From Acidobacteriota bacterium (lineage in GTDB: Bacteria > Acidobacteriota > Terriglobia > Versatilivoradales > Versatilivoraceae), in contig JAJDUG010000080.1 in assembly GCA_022826755.1 (NCBI GenBank), forward strand, positions 27,776-91,775: 64,000 nucleotides of DNA. The letters run 5' to 3'. Below are positions 7,744 through 17,265 of the stretch, piece after piece. Made by a program: the position numbers and the translations under genes. Below the pieces are notes generated by a model. The model saw only the letters and a list, made by a program, of their open reading frames with translations, was not told where the DNA came from and made no database searches. The first letter of the stretch is position 1. The number at the start of each line of letters is the position of its first letter.

Positions 7744-8328
7744 TTACGCCTGAGGTGAGGCGGGATTCAACCGGACCAGGCCGTCGAAATGCAGTTCCAG
7801 AACATCGCCGATCTGTTCCGAGGTGAACTTCTTGGGTACGACCGAAACCGGAGCCGACTCAACGGCGCTTTGGAACAAGGGGTTCTCTCCGGCCAGATCC
7901 GTGACCACCACAAACACCAGCTTGCGGTCCAGCCTTCGAAGCTCCCGCAGTGTCTCCACGCTTTCCATCCGAGGCAGATTCAGATCCAGGAAAACCATGC
8001 GGAAAAACTCCCGCCTTGCAGCGTCCAGGGCCCGGGGGCCATCCGGCACGGCCACCGCTGTAATGCCGTGGAGTTGGACGATCCCCTGAAGACTGTCCCT
8101 TACCGTTTTCTCATCCTCCACGATGAGCACTTTCCCGGGTCCGTTCTTCGAATTGCTCCTGTTCGGCTCTTCCAGGAGCCAACCATCGATCTGGGACTTC
8201 TTGAAACGAAGACTGCCACCCACCTTCAATGAGGGAATCTTGTTCTGCCGCGCCAGGAGATAGACCGTTTGTTCCTTCAACTTCAGGTACTCGGCAACCT
8301 CCTTGACGGTTATCAATGAATCTTCCAT
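7744..8328 (-). CDS. Excisionase-type HTH fused to a response-regulator receiver domain
   Basis: 194 residues. Residues 1-55 form a MerR/Xis-like helix-turn-helix (LITVKEVAEYLKLKEQTVYL, then KVGGSLRFKKSQIDGWL). Residues 66-185 form a receiver domain with acidic pair E71/D72, phospho-acceptor D115 in VFLDLNLPR, T143 and K166, so all phosphorylation residues are present. It would be a DNA-binding response regulator with the binding domain first, the reverse of most. No histidine kinase is adjacent. A promoter (TTGACA-N18-TATACT) and GAGGAGG before the ATG are present. The link between phosphorylation and DNA binding is inferred. Confidence 0.8.
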   Translation of the reverse strand: MEDSLITVKEVAEYLKLKEQTVYLLARQNKIPSLKVGGSLRFKKSQIDGWLLEEPNRSNSKNGPGKVLIVEDEKTVRDSLQGIVQLHGITAVAVPDGPRALDAARREFFRMVFLDLNLPRMESVETLRELRRLDRKLVFVVVTDLAGENPLFQSAVESAPVSVVPKKFTSEQIGDVLELHFDGLVRLNPASPQA

Positions 8329-8373
8329 TAGGCCTCCTCAACAACCATGCGGAAATGGGGCGCAAAGTCGCGA

Positions 8374-8403
8374 AGTATAAAGTTTATCGGTTCATTTTGT
8401 CAA
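8374..8403 (-). promoter_or_regulatory. Sigma-70-type promoter for the HTH-receiver gene
   Basis: Minus strand: TTGACA at 8398-8403, 18-base spacer, TATACT at 8374-8379. The expected transcript start is near 8367, leaving about 39 bases of leader. Confidence 0.6.
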
Positions 8404-8492
8404 TTACTAAGCAGTGGTATAAATAGCTGTATTTTATCCGCCAATACCCTGCCGTCCCAGCGACTCCCGCCGGTGCTGGGCCGCCGGCCCGG

Positions 8493-8520
8493 CACCGATC
8501 ACCATTCACCGACCACTAAT
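8493..8520. repeat. Dispersed intergenic repeat, CACTGAC family, copy 4
   Basis: GATCACCATTCACCGACCAC and adjacent bases resemble the repeats near 3473, 3591 and 6036. The grpE stop codon (complement of CTA, 8516-8518) lies inside it. Confidence 0.5.
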
Positions 8521-9181
8521 CCCCAAGCTGTCCGACCCTGACCCTGGCCGGGCGCACCAGCTTGCCGTTCAAGCGATACCCCTTTCGGACCACTTCCAGA
8601 ATCAGGTTGTCCTCTTCCGATTGCGAAACCTCGGTTACCGCAACCGCCTCGGCCAACTCGGGATCGTAAGATTCTCCCGGTTCGGCCACTTCTTCCAATC
8701 CCAACTCGGCCAAAATGCCACCAAACTGAGTGTGGATCAGTTCAACCCCCTTCAAGAGCCCCTCACGGTCGGGACTCTTCCGAGCGTGCAACAAGGCCCT
8801 CTCGAAGTTCTCGAATATGTCGATGAACTTCTCAACCGTCTCTCCCCGTGCCTGTTGAAGCCGTTTCTCGTACTCGTTTCGAATGCGCTCTCGTGCCTGC
8901 CGGTTCTCGGCCTCGGACTTGTCCCGAAATTCCCGATAGGAGGCGATAACCTCTTCGACCTTCTTCTCGGCCGCAGCCCGGCTCGTCTCCAGTTCCTCCA
9001 CGTAGGTGGGCTTGAGCGATGAGGAGGATTCCCGTGCAGGCGTATCCTCTCCCTCCTGAACCCAAAAACGTTTGTCAGTGACGCGGATTTTGACTTCCTG
9101 GTCCTGGTCCCCGGCCCGGGGAACCCGGGCAGGGTCCGGGTCCTTCATTGGCAACGACTCGGATTTTTTGGACTTCTGCAT
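8516..9181 (-). CDS. grpE: GrpE nucleotide exchange factor
   Basis: 221 residues. GrpE speeds ADP release from DnaK and is heat induced. An unstructured charged N-terminus (1-60) is followed by the long coiled coil (AAAEKKVEEVIASYREFRDK onward) and the C-terminal beta domain (GVELIHTQFGGILAELGLEE, then DNLILEVVRKGYRLNGKLVR). ATG 9181 has GAGGAGG about ten bases before it. It begins 17 bases after clpB and should share its transcript; no dnaK or dnaJ is in the window. The stop lies in a dispersed repeat. Confidence 0.9.
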   Translation of the reverse strand: MQKSKKSESLPMKDPDPARVPRAGDQDQEVKIRVTDKRFWVQEGEDTPARESSSSLKPTYVEELETSRAAAEKKVEEVIASYREFRDKSEAENRQARERIRNEYEKRLQQARGETVEKFIDIFENFERALLHARKSPDREGLLKGVELIHTQFGGILAELGLEEVAEPGESYDPELAEAVAVTEVSQSEEDNLILEVVRKGYRLNGKLVRPARVRVGQLGD

Positions 9182-9198
9182 GAGGAACTGCCTCCTCG

Positions 9199-11805
9199 TC
9201 AGGCTCGCTCGGTGACCGGCTCCGTCCGGAAGACCAGGGCCTCACGTTTGGCATCCGCATGCACTCGAAGGCGGTCGCCTGAATGAACCTCGCCGTTGAG
9301 CAGCTTGAGGGCCAGCGGATCCTGGATGAGGCGCTGAAGGGCGCGCTTGAGCGGGCGGGCTCCATAGTCCGGATCGTATCCCTGGTTGAAGAGAACCTCC
9401 TTGGCCCGCCCGGTGAGCTCCAGGTCGATCTTGCGCTCCGCCAGCCGAGACCTGAGCCGCTCCAGTTGAAGATCGACGATGCGGCTGATCTCCTCGCGTC
9501 CCAGGGCATTGAAGATGATGATGTCATCGATGCGGTTCAGAAACTCCGGCTTGAAGGAGGCGCGCAACACTTCGAAGACTTGAGTCTGAATCTCCTTGGG
9601 GTCCCGCCCTGTCATCTCCTGAATCGTCGATCCGGCAAGGTTGGAGGTCATGACGATCAGTGTATTTTTGAAGTCTACCGTCCGCCCCTTCCCGTCTGTC
9701 AAGCGTCCGTCTTCCAGGATTTGAAGCAGCAGATTGAAGACCTCCGGGTGGGCTTTCTCGATCTCGTCGAACAGGATCACCGAATAGGGTCGTCGCTTGA
9801 CGGCCTCGGTCAGGAATCCCCCCTCCTCGTAGCCCACGTAGCCTGGCGGCGCGCCAATCAGCCGCGCCACCGAGTGCTTCTCCATGAACTCCGACATGTC
9901 TAGACGCACCGTGGCCTTCTGGTTGTCGAACAGAAACTCGGCCAGGGCCCGCGCCAACTCCGTCTTGCCCACTCCGGTCGGACCCAGAAAAATGAAGGAT
10001 CCGATGGGCCGGTCCTGGTCCTGCAGTCCGGCACGGCTCCTGCGAATCGCGTTGGACACCGAGGTCAGAGCCTCTCCCTGACCGATGACCCGGCGGCCGA
10101 GCCTCTCTTCCATGTGAACCAGCTTGCCGACCTCTCCTTCCAGCATCCTGGCCACCGGAATACCGGTCCATTTGGACACCACCTGGGCAATGTCTTCCTC
10201 ATCGACCTCTTCCTTGAGCATCCGACTGGACTGTTGCATCTGTTCCAGTTTCCGCTTGGCGGCATCCAGCTCCTTCTGCAGATCGACCAGGGATCCGTAG
10301 CGTATTTCCGCGACCCTGCCCAGGTCGCCGGCCCGCTCCTGCTTCTGCTCTTCGATTCGAGCCTGCTCGATTCTCTCCTTCAGGTTCCGGATTCCGGAGA
10401 TCAGGACACGCTCGTTCTGCCAGCGGGCCTTCTTCTCGGCCGAGGTTTCCTTGAGGTCGGCCAACTCGCGCTCCAGGGAAGCCAACCGTTCCTTTGAGGC
10501 CTGGTCCTCTTCTTTCCTGAGGGCTTGCCGCTCGACTTCCAGTTGGCGAATCCGGCGCTCCACTTCATCGATCTCCACCGGCAAAGAGTCGATCTCCATC
10601 CTTAGAGAGGCCGCCGATTCGTCCACCAGGTCGATGGCCTTGTCGGGCAGGAATCGGTCGCTGATATAGCGGTCGGAGAGGGTCGCCGCGGCCACGATGG
10701 CCGAATCCTTGATCCGGACTCCGTGGTGCACTTCATAGCGCTCCTTGAGGCCGCGCAAAATTCCAATGGTGTCGGCGACGGTGGGTTCCCCCACGAACAC
10801 CTGCTGGAACCGGCGCTCCAGGGCGGCGTCCTTCTCGATATGCTTCTTGTATTCGTTCAGAGTGGTGGCGCCGATACAGCGCAGTTCCCCCCGCGCCAGG
10901 GCCGGCTTCAGCATGTTGGAGGCATCCACCGCCCCTTCGGCGGCCCCGGCGCCGACCAGCGTGTGCAGTTCATCGATAAACAGGACCACCTGCCCCTCGG
11001 CTTCCGTCACCTCCCGCAGCAGCGCCTTCAACCGGTCCTCGAACTCGCCTCGATATTTGGCGCCGGCAACCATGGCTCCCAGATCCAGGGCCACCAGTCG
11101 CTTGTGCTTGAGGCTCTCCGGAACGTCCCCGGCGACGATACGCTGAGCCAATCCTTCGACAATGGCCGTCTTGCCCACCCCCGGCTCACCCATCAGGACA
11201 GGATTGTTCTTGGTCCGCCGGGACAGGACCTGAATCACCCTGCGGACCTCTTCGTCCCGGCCGATGACGGGATCCAGCTTGCCCTTTCTCGCCAGGTCGG
11301 TGAGGTCGCGGGCGTAGCGCTGCAGCGCCTGGTACTTGTCTTCGGGATTGGCGTCGGTGACCCGCTGTGAGCCGCGAACGTCCACCAGCGCCTGCAGGAT
11401 GTCGTCGGAATCGACACCCTGGGCAGCCAGGATGCGGTGCGCGGCCGACCCCTTGGTGTCGGTCAGGGCCAGCAGCAGGTGCTCGGTGCTGACATACTCG
11501 TCCTTGAGGCGGTCTGCCTGGCGAAAGGCGGCTTCCAGGACGGCGTTGAGAGCACCGGAGATCGGGCGGTTGCCAACGCCCTGGACCTTGGGCAGCCTGG
11601 CAAGGGCATTCTCGATCTCCCCGGACAGCGCTTCCCGGGCAACCCCCAACTTGCCCAGGACCGGAGGAATGACGCCTTCGGCCTGGTCCAGGAGCACCCG
11701 CAGCAGGTGCTCCGGTTCGATCTGGGGATGGGCATGCTCACTGGCCAGCCGTTCCGATTCAACCAGGGCTTCCTGAGCCTTCAACGTGAGCTTGTCATGG
11801 CGCAT
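9199..11805 (-). CDS. clpB: ClpB protein disaggregase
   Basis: 868 residues, normal for ClpB, a hexameric AAA+ ATPase that extracts proteins from aggregates with DnaK. Order: Clp-N repeats (1-145), AAA-1 with GEPGVGKT and [12 protein letters not shown], the coiled-coil M domain (about 405-530, [20 protein letters not shown]), AAA-2 with [11 protein letters not shown] and [14 protein letters not shown], and the D2 small domain. All Walker and sensor regions are intact. ATG 11805 has AGGAAG seven bases upstream and a strong promoter before that. It forms an operon with grpE. No CIRCE element was seen. Confidence 0.96.
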   Translation of the reverse strand: MRHDKLTLKAQEALVESERLASEHAHPQIEPEHLLRVLLDQAEGVIPPVLGKLGVAREALSGEIENALARLPKVQGVGNRPISGALNAVLEAAFRQADRLKDEYVSTEHLLLALTDTKGSAAHRILAAQGVDSDDILQALVDVRGSQRVTDANPEDKYQALQRYARDLTDLARKGKLDPVIGRDEEVRRVIQVLSRRTKNNPVLMGEPGVGKTAIVEGLAQRIVAGDVPESLKHKRLVALDLGAMVAGAKYRGEFEDRLKALLREVTEAEGQVVLFIDELHTLVGAGAAEGAVDASNMLKPALARGELRCIGATTLNEYKKHIEKDAALERRFQQVFVGEPTVADTIGILRGLKERYEVHHGVRIKDSAIVAAATLSDRYISDRFLPDKAIDLVDESAASLRMEIDSLPVEIDEVERRIRQLEVERQALRKEEDQASKERLASLERELADLKETSAEKKARWQNERVLISGIRNLKERIEQARIEEQKQERAGDLGRVAEIRYGSLVDLQKELDAAKRKLEQMQQSSRMLKEEVDEEDIAQVVSKWTGIPVARMLEGEVGKLVHMEERLGRRVIGQGEALTSVSNAIRRSRAGLQDQDRPIGSFIFLGPTGVGKTELARALAEFLFDNQKATVRLDMSEFMEKHSVARLIGAPPGYVGYEEGGFLTEAVKRRPYSVILFDEIEKAHPEVFNLLLQILEDGRLTDGKGRTVDFKNTLIVMTSNLAGSTIQEMTGRDPKEIQTQVFEVLRASFKPEFLNRIDDIIIFNALGREEISRIVDLQLERLRSRLAERKIDLELTGRAKEVLFNQGYDPDYGARPLKRALQRLIQDPLALKLLNGEVHSGDRLRVHADAKREALVFRTEPVTERA

Positions 11806-11840
11806 CGGCGTCTTCCTGTTGTGGTTTCCGGTACAGGCAA

Positions 11841-11869
11841 TTCATAAGATCGGCGCCGGTGCTTGTCAA
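11841..11869 (-). promoter_or_regulatory. Sigma-70-type promoter for clpB-grpE
   Basis: Minus strand: TTGACA at 11864-11869, 17-base spacer, TATGAA at 11841-11846. The start point is expected near 11834, about 29 bases before the clpB ATG. The perfect -35 box argues for the housekeeping sigma factor. Confidence 0.65.
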
Positions 11870-12017
11870 AAAGGATTCACCAGGAGCGGGCCTGCCCCCA
11901 TCCGGTCCTTGCATCCGACGGTGAATCCCTTCAGGAGGCCTCTTTGGAATCATTGGGAAAGATGCACCGCCACCGGCCATTCAAGGGTGGAGCTCAACAG
12001 GGAGTTTTTTGGAGGGA

Positions 12018-12044
12018 CCGGTTGCGAAGGCCTCCGGCAACCGG
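12018..12044. terminator. 8-bp perfect hairpin between the trm112-like gene and clpB
   Basis: CCGGTTGC (12018-12025), 11-base loop, GCAACCGG (12037-12044). It lies just after the end of the gldA to trm112 operon and before the clpB promoter, as expected of a terminator. There is no U tract on the minus strand, so the call is weak. Confidence 0.35.
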
Positions 12045-12068
12045 GTAACGGCGGGTGTGATTCTCCCC

Positions 12069-12239
12069 TTAGTCCTCTTCCTTGGACTCATCGACCAGCA
12101 TGATCGGAATGTCGTCCCTCACGGGAAAGACCCGTTTGCACCGGTAACACTTCAGGCCGTCGCCGTTGGGGGTCGGACTGACCGAATCCTTGCAGAGGGG
12201 ACAGACCAGAATTTCCAAAAGTTCGGGGCTAAGGGGCAT
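12069..12239 (-). CDS. Trm112-family zinc-ribbon protein
   Basis: 56 residues. The sequence starts MPLSPELLEILVCPLC and carries two Cys pairs (CPLC and CYRC) with RVFPVRDDIPIML, the hallmark of the Trm112/YcaR family. These small proteins bind zinc and in some organisms activate methyltransferases; the bacterial partner is often unknown. ATG 12239 has GGGAGAG at good spacing. It lies 117 bases after the DUF4340 gene, the last of the minus-strand series, so co-transcription is possible but not certain. Confidence 0.8.
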   Translation of the reverse strand: MPLSPELLEILVCPLCKDSVSPTPNGDGLKCYRCKRVFPVRDDIPIMLVDESKEED

Positions 12240-12356
12240 GGTTTGCTCTCCCTGCAGCGATCCGGTCAGCCCGGCCCGAGAGTTTGCAACTTCCTCTCGT
12301 CCGGGCCGGGCCACCGGCCGTTGGCTTGCCGGCAGGAGACGATGCCGGAGTCTTTC

Positions 12357-13700
12357 CTAGTCGCTCTGCTCCAGGAGGTCTTCGACCTTGAAGTCGAGGT
12401 CCTCGAGAACCTTCTTGTCCACCTTGTACAGGGTCGGGTCGGCGTTGGCTTTGCCGAAGACGACCTCATCCTCCGCCTTCCCCAACACCACCTCGATGAC
12501 TCGATCGTCCTTTCGCACCACCTTGACCTGGGCCGAGGGTTCACTGAAGCCATACCGGGGGTCATCCAGATTGGCCCGGTCCACGATTTCCTTCCCCTCC
12601 AGATCCTCCAATGGCCAGAAGAGCTTGTACTCCAGGACCGATTTTTCCTCATGACCGGACGGAGACCGCAACCGCCACTGGTCTTCGCTGTCCCTGGCGA
12701 ACTGGAACTCCCGGTCGGGCAGCCTGACTTCAACCCGTTTCACCTCATCTCGCTCAAAGCGGGCCATCTTCCGGTCGCGGAGCTTGGAGAGGTCGAGATT
12801 CAACTTCGCCACCAGGTCTTCCTTGATCTTGAAGACATCCGCCCCGGAGTCATCCTTGGCGTAGAATTGGGCGCCGACCTGTTTGCCGACCAGCAGTGTT
12901 TTCCTGGCCCGATTTTCGCCCAAATAGAGATCAACGCGGGAGGAGGGCGCATTCAGTCCGTAGGTCTTGAGTCGGTCGGCTCCCCGTTCCAGGAATTCCT
13001 CCACTCGGGCGAACTCCAGGTCGCTGAGGAAGGACCTGATCTCGGAGCGGTCGGCCCTGGCCTGAATCGGCTCTCGGACAGACCAATCCTCTCCCTCCTT
13101 CTGCAACCGGTAGGTCTTGCGCCTCGAGCGGACCCGGACTTCCCGGACCTGTTCCCTGTCAAAATCCAGCACCGACTTGTCCCTGAAATCGAACAGTTCC
13201 TTGTCGACAGTGGTATGGAGCAACGTGGGCAACACCAGCACCTTGGCCAGGTGTGGAATCCTGCCGAAAACCGAGGACTGGTTGAAGTCCTTGTCTCCAA
13301 GCTCCAGGTCCAGGCTGCGCCCATCCTTCAAACCCATGGCAATTTTCAGGTTGGGATCTTCCAGGCCATAGTCCTTCCAGTCCACCAGGTCCGGCTCCAG
13401 AGATCTCTCCACCTGGGTGGAACTCAACTCGGAAACCAGCCCCTCCACCGCCGCCTCGTCGACCTTGGCTTCGATGGGAGCAACCAGCTTCCAGCCACCG
13501 TTCTCCTTTTTCAGGATGATGGGACCGTCGCCGCGGACCAGGGAGATGGAGTTCACCTCCTCCTTTTCGAACTGGAAGAGCTTCTTGGCCTCTTCGGCAG
13601 CCTCTTCGCGCTTTTTCCCGCCTTCGATCTCGTAAAAGTAGACGAAGGCCCCCAAGCCGACGAAGAGAACAGCCACGACGCCCAGGTTTCTCCAGATCAT
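12357..13700 (-). CDS. DUF4340 membrane-anchored protein
   Basis: 447 residues. Residues 5-25 form one membrane segment (NLGVVAVLFVGLGAFVYFYE) and the remainder is outside. The body shows repeated units of the DUF4340 type (GDGPIILKKENGGWKLVAPI, and again YRLQKEGEDWSVREPIQARA), each like a small beta module. Such proteins regularly follow gliding-type GldG genes. It starts at ATG 13700, overlapping the gldG-like stop by four bases (ATGA), which supports coupling. The role is unknown; an accessory function of the exporter on the outer face of the membrane is inferred from context. Confidence 0.75.
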   Translation of the reverse strand: MIWRNLGVVAVLFVGLGAFVYFYEIEGGKKREEAAEEAKKLFQFEKEEVNSISLVRGDGPIILKKENGGWKLVAPIEAKVDEAAVEGLVSELSSTQVERSLEPDLVDWKDYGLEDPNLKIAMGLKDGRSLDLELGDKDFNQSSVFGRIPHLAKVLVLPTLLHTTVDKELFDFRDKSVLDFDREQVREVRVRSRRKTYRLQKEGEDWSVREPIQARADRSEIRSFLSDLEFARVEEFLERGADRLKTYGLNAPSSRVDLYLGENRARKTLLVGKQVGAQFYAKDDSGADVFKIKEDLVAKLNLDLSKLRDRKMARFERDEVKRVEVRLPDREFQFARDSEDQWRLRSPSGHEEKSVLEYKLFWPLEDLEGKEIVDRANLDDPRYGFSEPSAQVKVVRKDDRVIEVVLGKAEDEVVFGKANADPTLYKVDKKVLEDLDFKVEDLLEQSD

Positions 13701-15298
13701 GACTTGCGTCTCCTTGACCAAACCAGGACGCCCAAGCCCAGCGCCGCCCCCGGCAACACGACCATGGTCACCCAGAACAGCATCCTGGAGTCGGCAGCGG
13801 TCATCTGGACACCGCGGTTTTCCGAATCCTTGGGTCGAACCGAAATCAGGTCCTCGTCCTCGGCCAGCCAGCTCACCGCATTCAGAAACAGGTCCCCGTT
13901 TCGCTGGAGCCGCAGAAAGGCGTTGTTGGCAAAGTCGGAATCGCCGATCACCACCACCCGGGCTTCCTTGCCGAAGGATCCGTCTTGCTGCGCTTCATTC
14001 TTGTCCGAATCTTCGCCCCCGTCTTCGTCTCGAGCTCCGTTCGAATCGGCCGCCTCCGAACTCACCGAAAGGGTGCTGACCACCCCAAGGACCACCGGGC
14101 CCTCGATATCCACGGCCGGATTGAATTCCGCCGATCCGTCCACCAGGTTCTTTTCTCCCCAGCTTCGCTCCGAGGTACGAAACAGCTCCCTGGAGCTGAA
14201 GGAAGAATCCTCGTGATCGACTGTCTTCAGCGAGCGAGCTTCAGGAAACACGGTCATGGTATTTTCGAGGTCATCGGTAATGGGGTGCGACTCGTAGGAG
14301 GTCACCAGGGGAGCCGCGGGGCCCATGCCGAAAAGCTGCCCCAACCCGGTGGAGTCAACCACGATGTCGTCCTCCACCCCGATCTTCCACTTCTCCAGCA
14401 ACTCTTTCAGGCCGGAGTCGAGGTCGGGGTCCAGCAACAGGAGAACTTTCCCCCCCGCGTCGACATATCCATCGATGAGCGCCGTCTCCGTTGGGAGCAA
14501 GGCCACGGCCGGACCGGCGATCACCAGGGCGGAGCAGTCCTCGGGAATGCTCCCCGCCTCGGCCAGATTGATGCTTTGCACGCGGTAGTTCTGGTTCTCG
14601 ATGGCCTGCTTGGCGGCCGCGTATCCCCGCTCCTCCCGGTCGTTTTCAATATCGGCCTCGTTGTGTCCCTTGGTGAAGTAGATGACCTTGTCCTGCTCCC
14701 GCGTAACCTTCAGGATGCTGTTGGTAATGTCCTCTTCCCGGGCAGCCTCCACGGTCTCCCGCTTCTCTCCCGAAACCACCACGATTTCTCCAAAGCGGTT
14801 CACCTCGAACTTCCGGGCCAGTCCCGGCTCGGCCTGGGGGTCCACCTTGCGGTAGCTCAGGGACGAGGGGTTGAGCGCCACATACTCCTTCATCAGGTCA
14901 TCCAGACCTGCATTGGGGTCCTTGTCGAAGAGGATGACTTCCACCTCGGTTTCCAACCCGCTGACCAGTTTCTCCGTCTGGTCGGACAGGCTGTAGAGCT
15001 TGTTGCTGGTGAGATCCCAACGCTCCTGGTATTTCTTGGCCAGGAAGTTGATCATCCCCAGCAGGCCCACCACCATCACCACCATCAAGGCCGTGTTGGC
15101 GCCATACTGGGCAGACCGCCGCCGCAAGCCGGCCTTGAGTTGCTCGAAGCTCAAGGCAATCATGGCCAGTGTGAGAATCAGGCCTGCGTAGAGTGCGACC
15201 TGCACCCGGTAGTCCCAGACCCCCTGAATGGAGTACCAGACGTAGGCCAGTATGATCAGTACCGGGCCAAAGGAGGCGATGTTTTTCAGTACGTTCAT
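13697..15298 (-). CDS. gldG: GldG-like ABC transporter auxiliary protein
   Basis: 533 residues. Two N-terminal membrane segments (PVLIILAYVWYSIQGVW; ANTALMVVMVVGLLGMINFL), then a large exterior domain of the ABC_transp_aux/GldG type (KLYSLSDQTEKLVSGLETEV, KVIYFTKGHNEADIEN, LVIAGPAVALLPTE, GGKVLLLLDPD), and a final membrane segment before RRRKS. GldG with GldA and GldF forms an ABC complex required for gliding in Bacteroidetes. Outside that phylum the role is unknown, so the symbol shows family only. An acidic low-complexity insert lies near residues 430-455. It starts at ATG 15298, just after the gldF-like stop. Confidence 0.8.
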   Translation of the reverse strand: MNVLKNIASFGPVLIILAYVWYSIQGVWDYRVQVALYAGLILTLAMIALSFEQLKAGLRRRSAQYGANTALMVVMVVGLLGMINFLAKKYQERWDLTSNKLYSLSDQTEKLVSGLETEVEVILFDKDPNAGLDDLMKEYVALNPSSLSYRKVDPQAEPGLARKFEVNRFGEIVVVSGEKRETVEAAREEDITNSILKVTREQDKVIYFTKGHNEADIENDREERGYAAAKQAIENQNYRVQSINLAEAGSIPEDCSALVIAGPAVALLPTETALIDGYVDAGGKVLLLLDPDLDSGLKELLEKWKIGVEDDIVVDSTGLGQLFGMGPAAPLVTSYESHPITDDLENTMTVFPEARSLKTVDHEDSSFSSRELFRTSERSWGEKNLVDGSAEFNPAVDIEGPVVLGVVSTLSVSSEAADSNGARDEDGGEDSDKNEAQQDGSFGKEARVVVIGDSDFANNAFLRLQRNGDLFLNAVSWLAEDEDLISVRPKDSENRGVQMTAADSRMLFWVTMVVLPGAALGLGVLVWSRRRKS

Positions 15299-15302
15299 CC
15301 CG

Positions 15303-16091
15303 TTATGTCCTCCACCGCCAGGATTCAATGGATCGATAGGTCAGGAAGAGCCCGAGAAAGACGAAGCTCAGGTAAACGACCAGGCTGGAGCTGTCGACCA
15401 CTCCTTTCGAAAAGTCGTCAAAGTGGTTGAGAATGGAAACGTAGCCGAGGATCTCCTGCACCAGGGGTCCCGCAGCCTGGGCCGAGAGGTCGATCACCCA
15501 GAGAATCAGGAGGACGCCGAAGGTGACGCTGGCGGCGACCATCTGGCTTTCCGTAAGGGTCGAGATAAAGATGCCCAGGGAAATCAGGGCCGCGCCCAGC
15601 AACAACAGTCCCAGATATCCGGAAAGGACCGGTTGCAGCGCCATCTTGGGAGAGCTGTAGAGATAGAGGAAGGCGTGGTAGACCAGGGTCGGCAACAGCA
15701 TGACCACGAAAAAACCCATGGCTGCCAGGAACTTTCCCAGGATGAGCTCGAAATGGGTCAGGGGAGAGGTCAGGAGAAGCTCGATGGTGGCCCGGCGTCT
15801 TTCGTCGGCAAAGGTCGCCATGGTGATCATGGGCACCATGAACAGAATGATGGTGCTGACGATGCCGAAGAAATTTCTTTCCACCAGCGCAGGAACATCC
15901 ATGGCCGGGGCGCCGCCGCCGAACTGCTGGGCCTGGACGGCCATCATCATGGACCGCTGAATAAAAACCGTCAGGATATTGTAGAAAAAGTACCCGCTCA
16001 CCAGGAGGAATACCGTCAGCACGCCGTAAGCGACGGGGGAGGCGAAATAGACCTTCATCTCCTTGTCAATAACTGCCAACAGGTTTCTCAT
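15303..16091 (-). CDS. gldF: GldF-like ABC-2 permease
   Basis: 262 residues with six predicted membrane segments, ABC-2 type. The N-terminus (NLLAVIDKEMKVYFASPVAY) and the central FADERRRATIELLLTSPLTH are typical of GldF/NosY-like permeases. It would form the membrane channel of an exporter with the ATPase encoded just upstream. A Met/Gln/Gly-rich loop near residues 48-66 (MMMAVQAQQFGGGAPAMDVP) sits in the first exterior region. Its start overlaps the ATPase gene's stop by four bases, so the two are coupled. Confidence 0.85.
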   Translation of the reverse strand: MRNLLAVIDKEMKVYFASPVAYGVLTVFLLVSGYFFYNILTVFIQRSMMMAVQAQQFGGGAPAMDVPALVERNFFGIVSTIILFMVPMITMATFADERRRATIELLLTSPLTHFELILGKFLAAMGFFVVMLLPTLVYHAFLYLYSSPKMALQPVLSGYLGLLLLGAALISLGIFISTLTESQMVAASVTFGVLLILWVIDLSAQAAGPLVQEILGYVSILNHFDDFSKGVVDSSSLVVYLSFVFLGLFLTYRSIESWRWRT

Positions 16092-17038
16092 TGACTACGC
16101 ACCTCCTCCTGAGTGGTGAGTTGGGTGAAGACTTCCTCCAGGCTCAACTGCAGCGAGCGCAACTCCAGAAGCTCAAAGCCTTCCTCGATGACACTCCGGG
16201 CTATCCGGCCTCTGACATCCTGCTTCAGCTCCGTTTCAATGCGGTAGGAGGTTACCTCTCCTTCACCCAGCGGTCTGGACGCGACACTCAGCACTCCCTC
16301 GATCTGCTGCAGCCGCTGCTGCAGCTCGACCTCGGAGCCCCTGGCTTCCATGTAAATGTGAGCGGCCCCCTGCTGCTGCCGGGTCAGGTTCTCGGGGGTG
16401 TCCACGGCCACGATCTTCCCGTCGGAGATAATGACCACCCGCTGGCAGGTCATGCTGACCTCGGGCAGGATATGGGTTGAAAGAATAATGGTGTGGTTTC
16501 CGGAGAGGCTCTTGATGAGCTCGCGCACCTCCTTGATCTGATTGGGGTCCAGTCCGACCGTGGGCTCGTCCAGGATCAGCACCTCCGGGTCGTGGATCAA
16601 TGCCTGGGCCAAGCCGACCCGCTGCTTGAAGCCCTTGGACAGGTGCTTGATCAGCTTCTTCCCGTAGCCCTCGATTCGCACCGTCTCCTTGACCTCCAGG
16701 AGGCGCCTCCTGCGGTCTTCAGGAGCTACGCCCTTGATCCTGGCTACGAATTGAAGGTAGCCGTCCACCGTCATCTCGTCATAGAGGGGAGGGTGTTCGG
16801 GCAGGTAGCCGATGCGACGTTTCACTTCCATGGCATTTTCAAAAACGTCATACCCGGCGACCCGAGCCGTGCCTTCAGTGGCGGGCAGGAAACAGGTCAG
16901 AATGCGCATGGTCGTGGTCTTGCCGGCGCCGTTAGGCCCCAGGAACCCCAGAATTTCTCCCTTTTCCACCTGAAAGGACACCTCATCGACAGCCTTCAGG
17001 TTCCCGTATCTCTTGGTCAGTCGATCGACTTCAATCAC
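16088..17038 (-). CDS. gldA: GldA-like ABC transporter ATPase
   Basis: 316 residues. Walker A GPNGAGKTTTMRIL, Q-loop region YLPEHPPLYDEMTV, signature LSKGFKQRVGLAQ, Walker B VLILDEPTVGLD and switch His in STHILPE are all intact. A C-terminal domain of about 80 residues follows, as in ABC-2 exporters. It powers the permease encoded next. Start is GTG 17038 with GGGAGAG upstream. A promoter lies about 90 bases before it, so this is the first gene of gldA-gldF-gldG-DUF4340. The cargo is unknown. Confidence 0.88.
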   Translation of the reverse strand: MIEVDRLTKRYGNLKAVDEVSFQVEKGEILGFLGPNGAGKTTTMRILTCFLPATEGTARVAGYDVFENAMEVKRRIGYLPEHPPLYDEMTVDGYLQFVARIKGVAPEDRRRRLLEVKETVRIEGYGKKLIKHLSKGFKQRVGLAQALIHDPEVLILDEPTVGLDPNQIKEVRELIKSLSGNHTIILSTHILPEVSMTCQRVVIISDGKIVAVDTPENLTRQQQGAAHIYMEARGSEVELQQRLQQIEGVLSVASRPLGEGEVTSYRIETELKQDVRGRIARSVIEEGFELLELRSLQLSLEEVFTQLTTQEEVRSQ

Positions 17039-17132
17039 AAGAGCTCTCCCTTCCCGAATTCAAAGACACGATCCCGAGCGAGCCCCGCCGAAACCGGCAC
17101 AGGGGTGAGCCAGAGGGCTGCTCGAACAGATT

Positions 17133-17160
17133 ATTATAAGGAAATCGCTTCGGCTGTAAA
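17133..17160 (-). promoter_or_regulatory. Sigma-70-type promoter for the gldA operon
   Basis: Minus strand: TTTACA at 17155-17160, 16-base spacer, perfect TATAAT at 17133-17138. The start is expected near 17126. Confidence 0.65.
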
Positions 17161-17265
17161 GGGGGACAACCGGAGGGGATACACCCTTTGCCGTGGAGAC
17201 CCAGCTCCTCTGGAAACCCGGGAAATAAACGATAGTTTCAAGCTTCGACCCTGGGCTGTGAGACC

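Noticed and set aside
11806..11900. CIRCE (HrcA) operator before clpB
   Set aside because: No TTAGCACTC-N9-GAGTGCTAA-like inverted repeat is present; only a sigma-70 promoter is seen.
12009..15430. Very long open frames on the plus strand opposite the gldG, DUF4340 and neighbouring genes
   Set aside because: They are mirror frames of GC-rich real genes on the minus strand, with low-complexity, domain-free translations and no ribosome sites.
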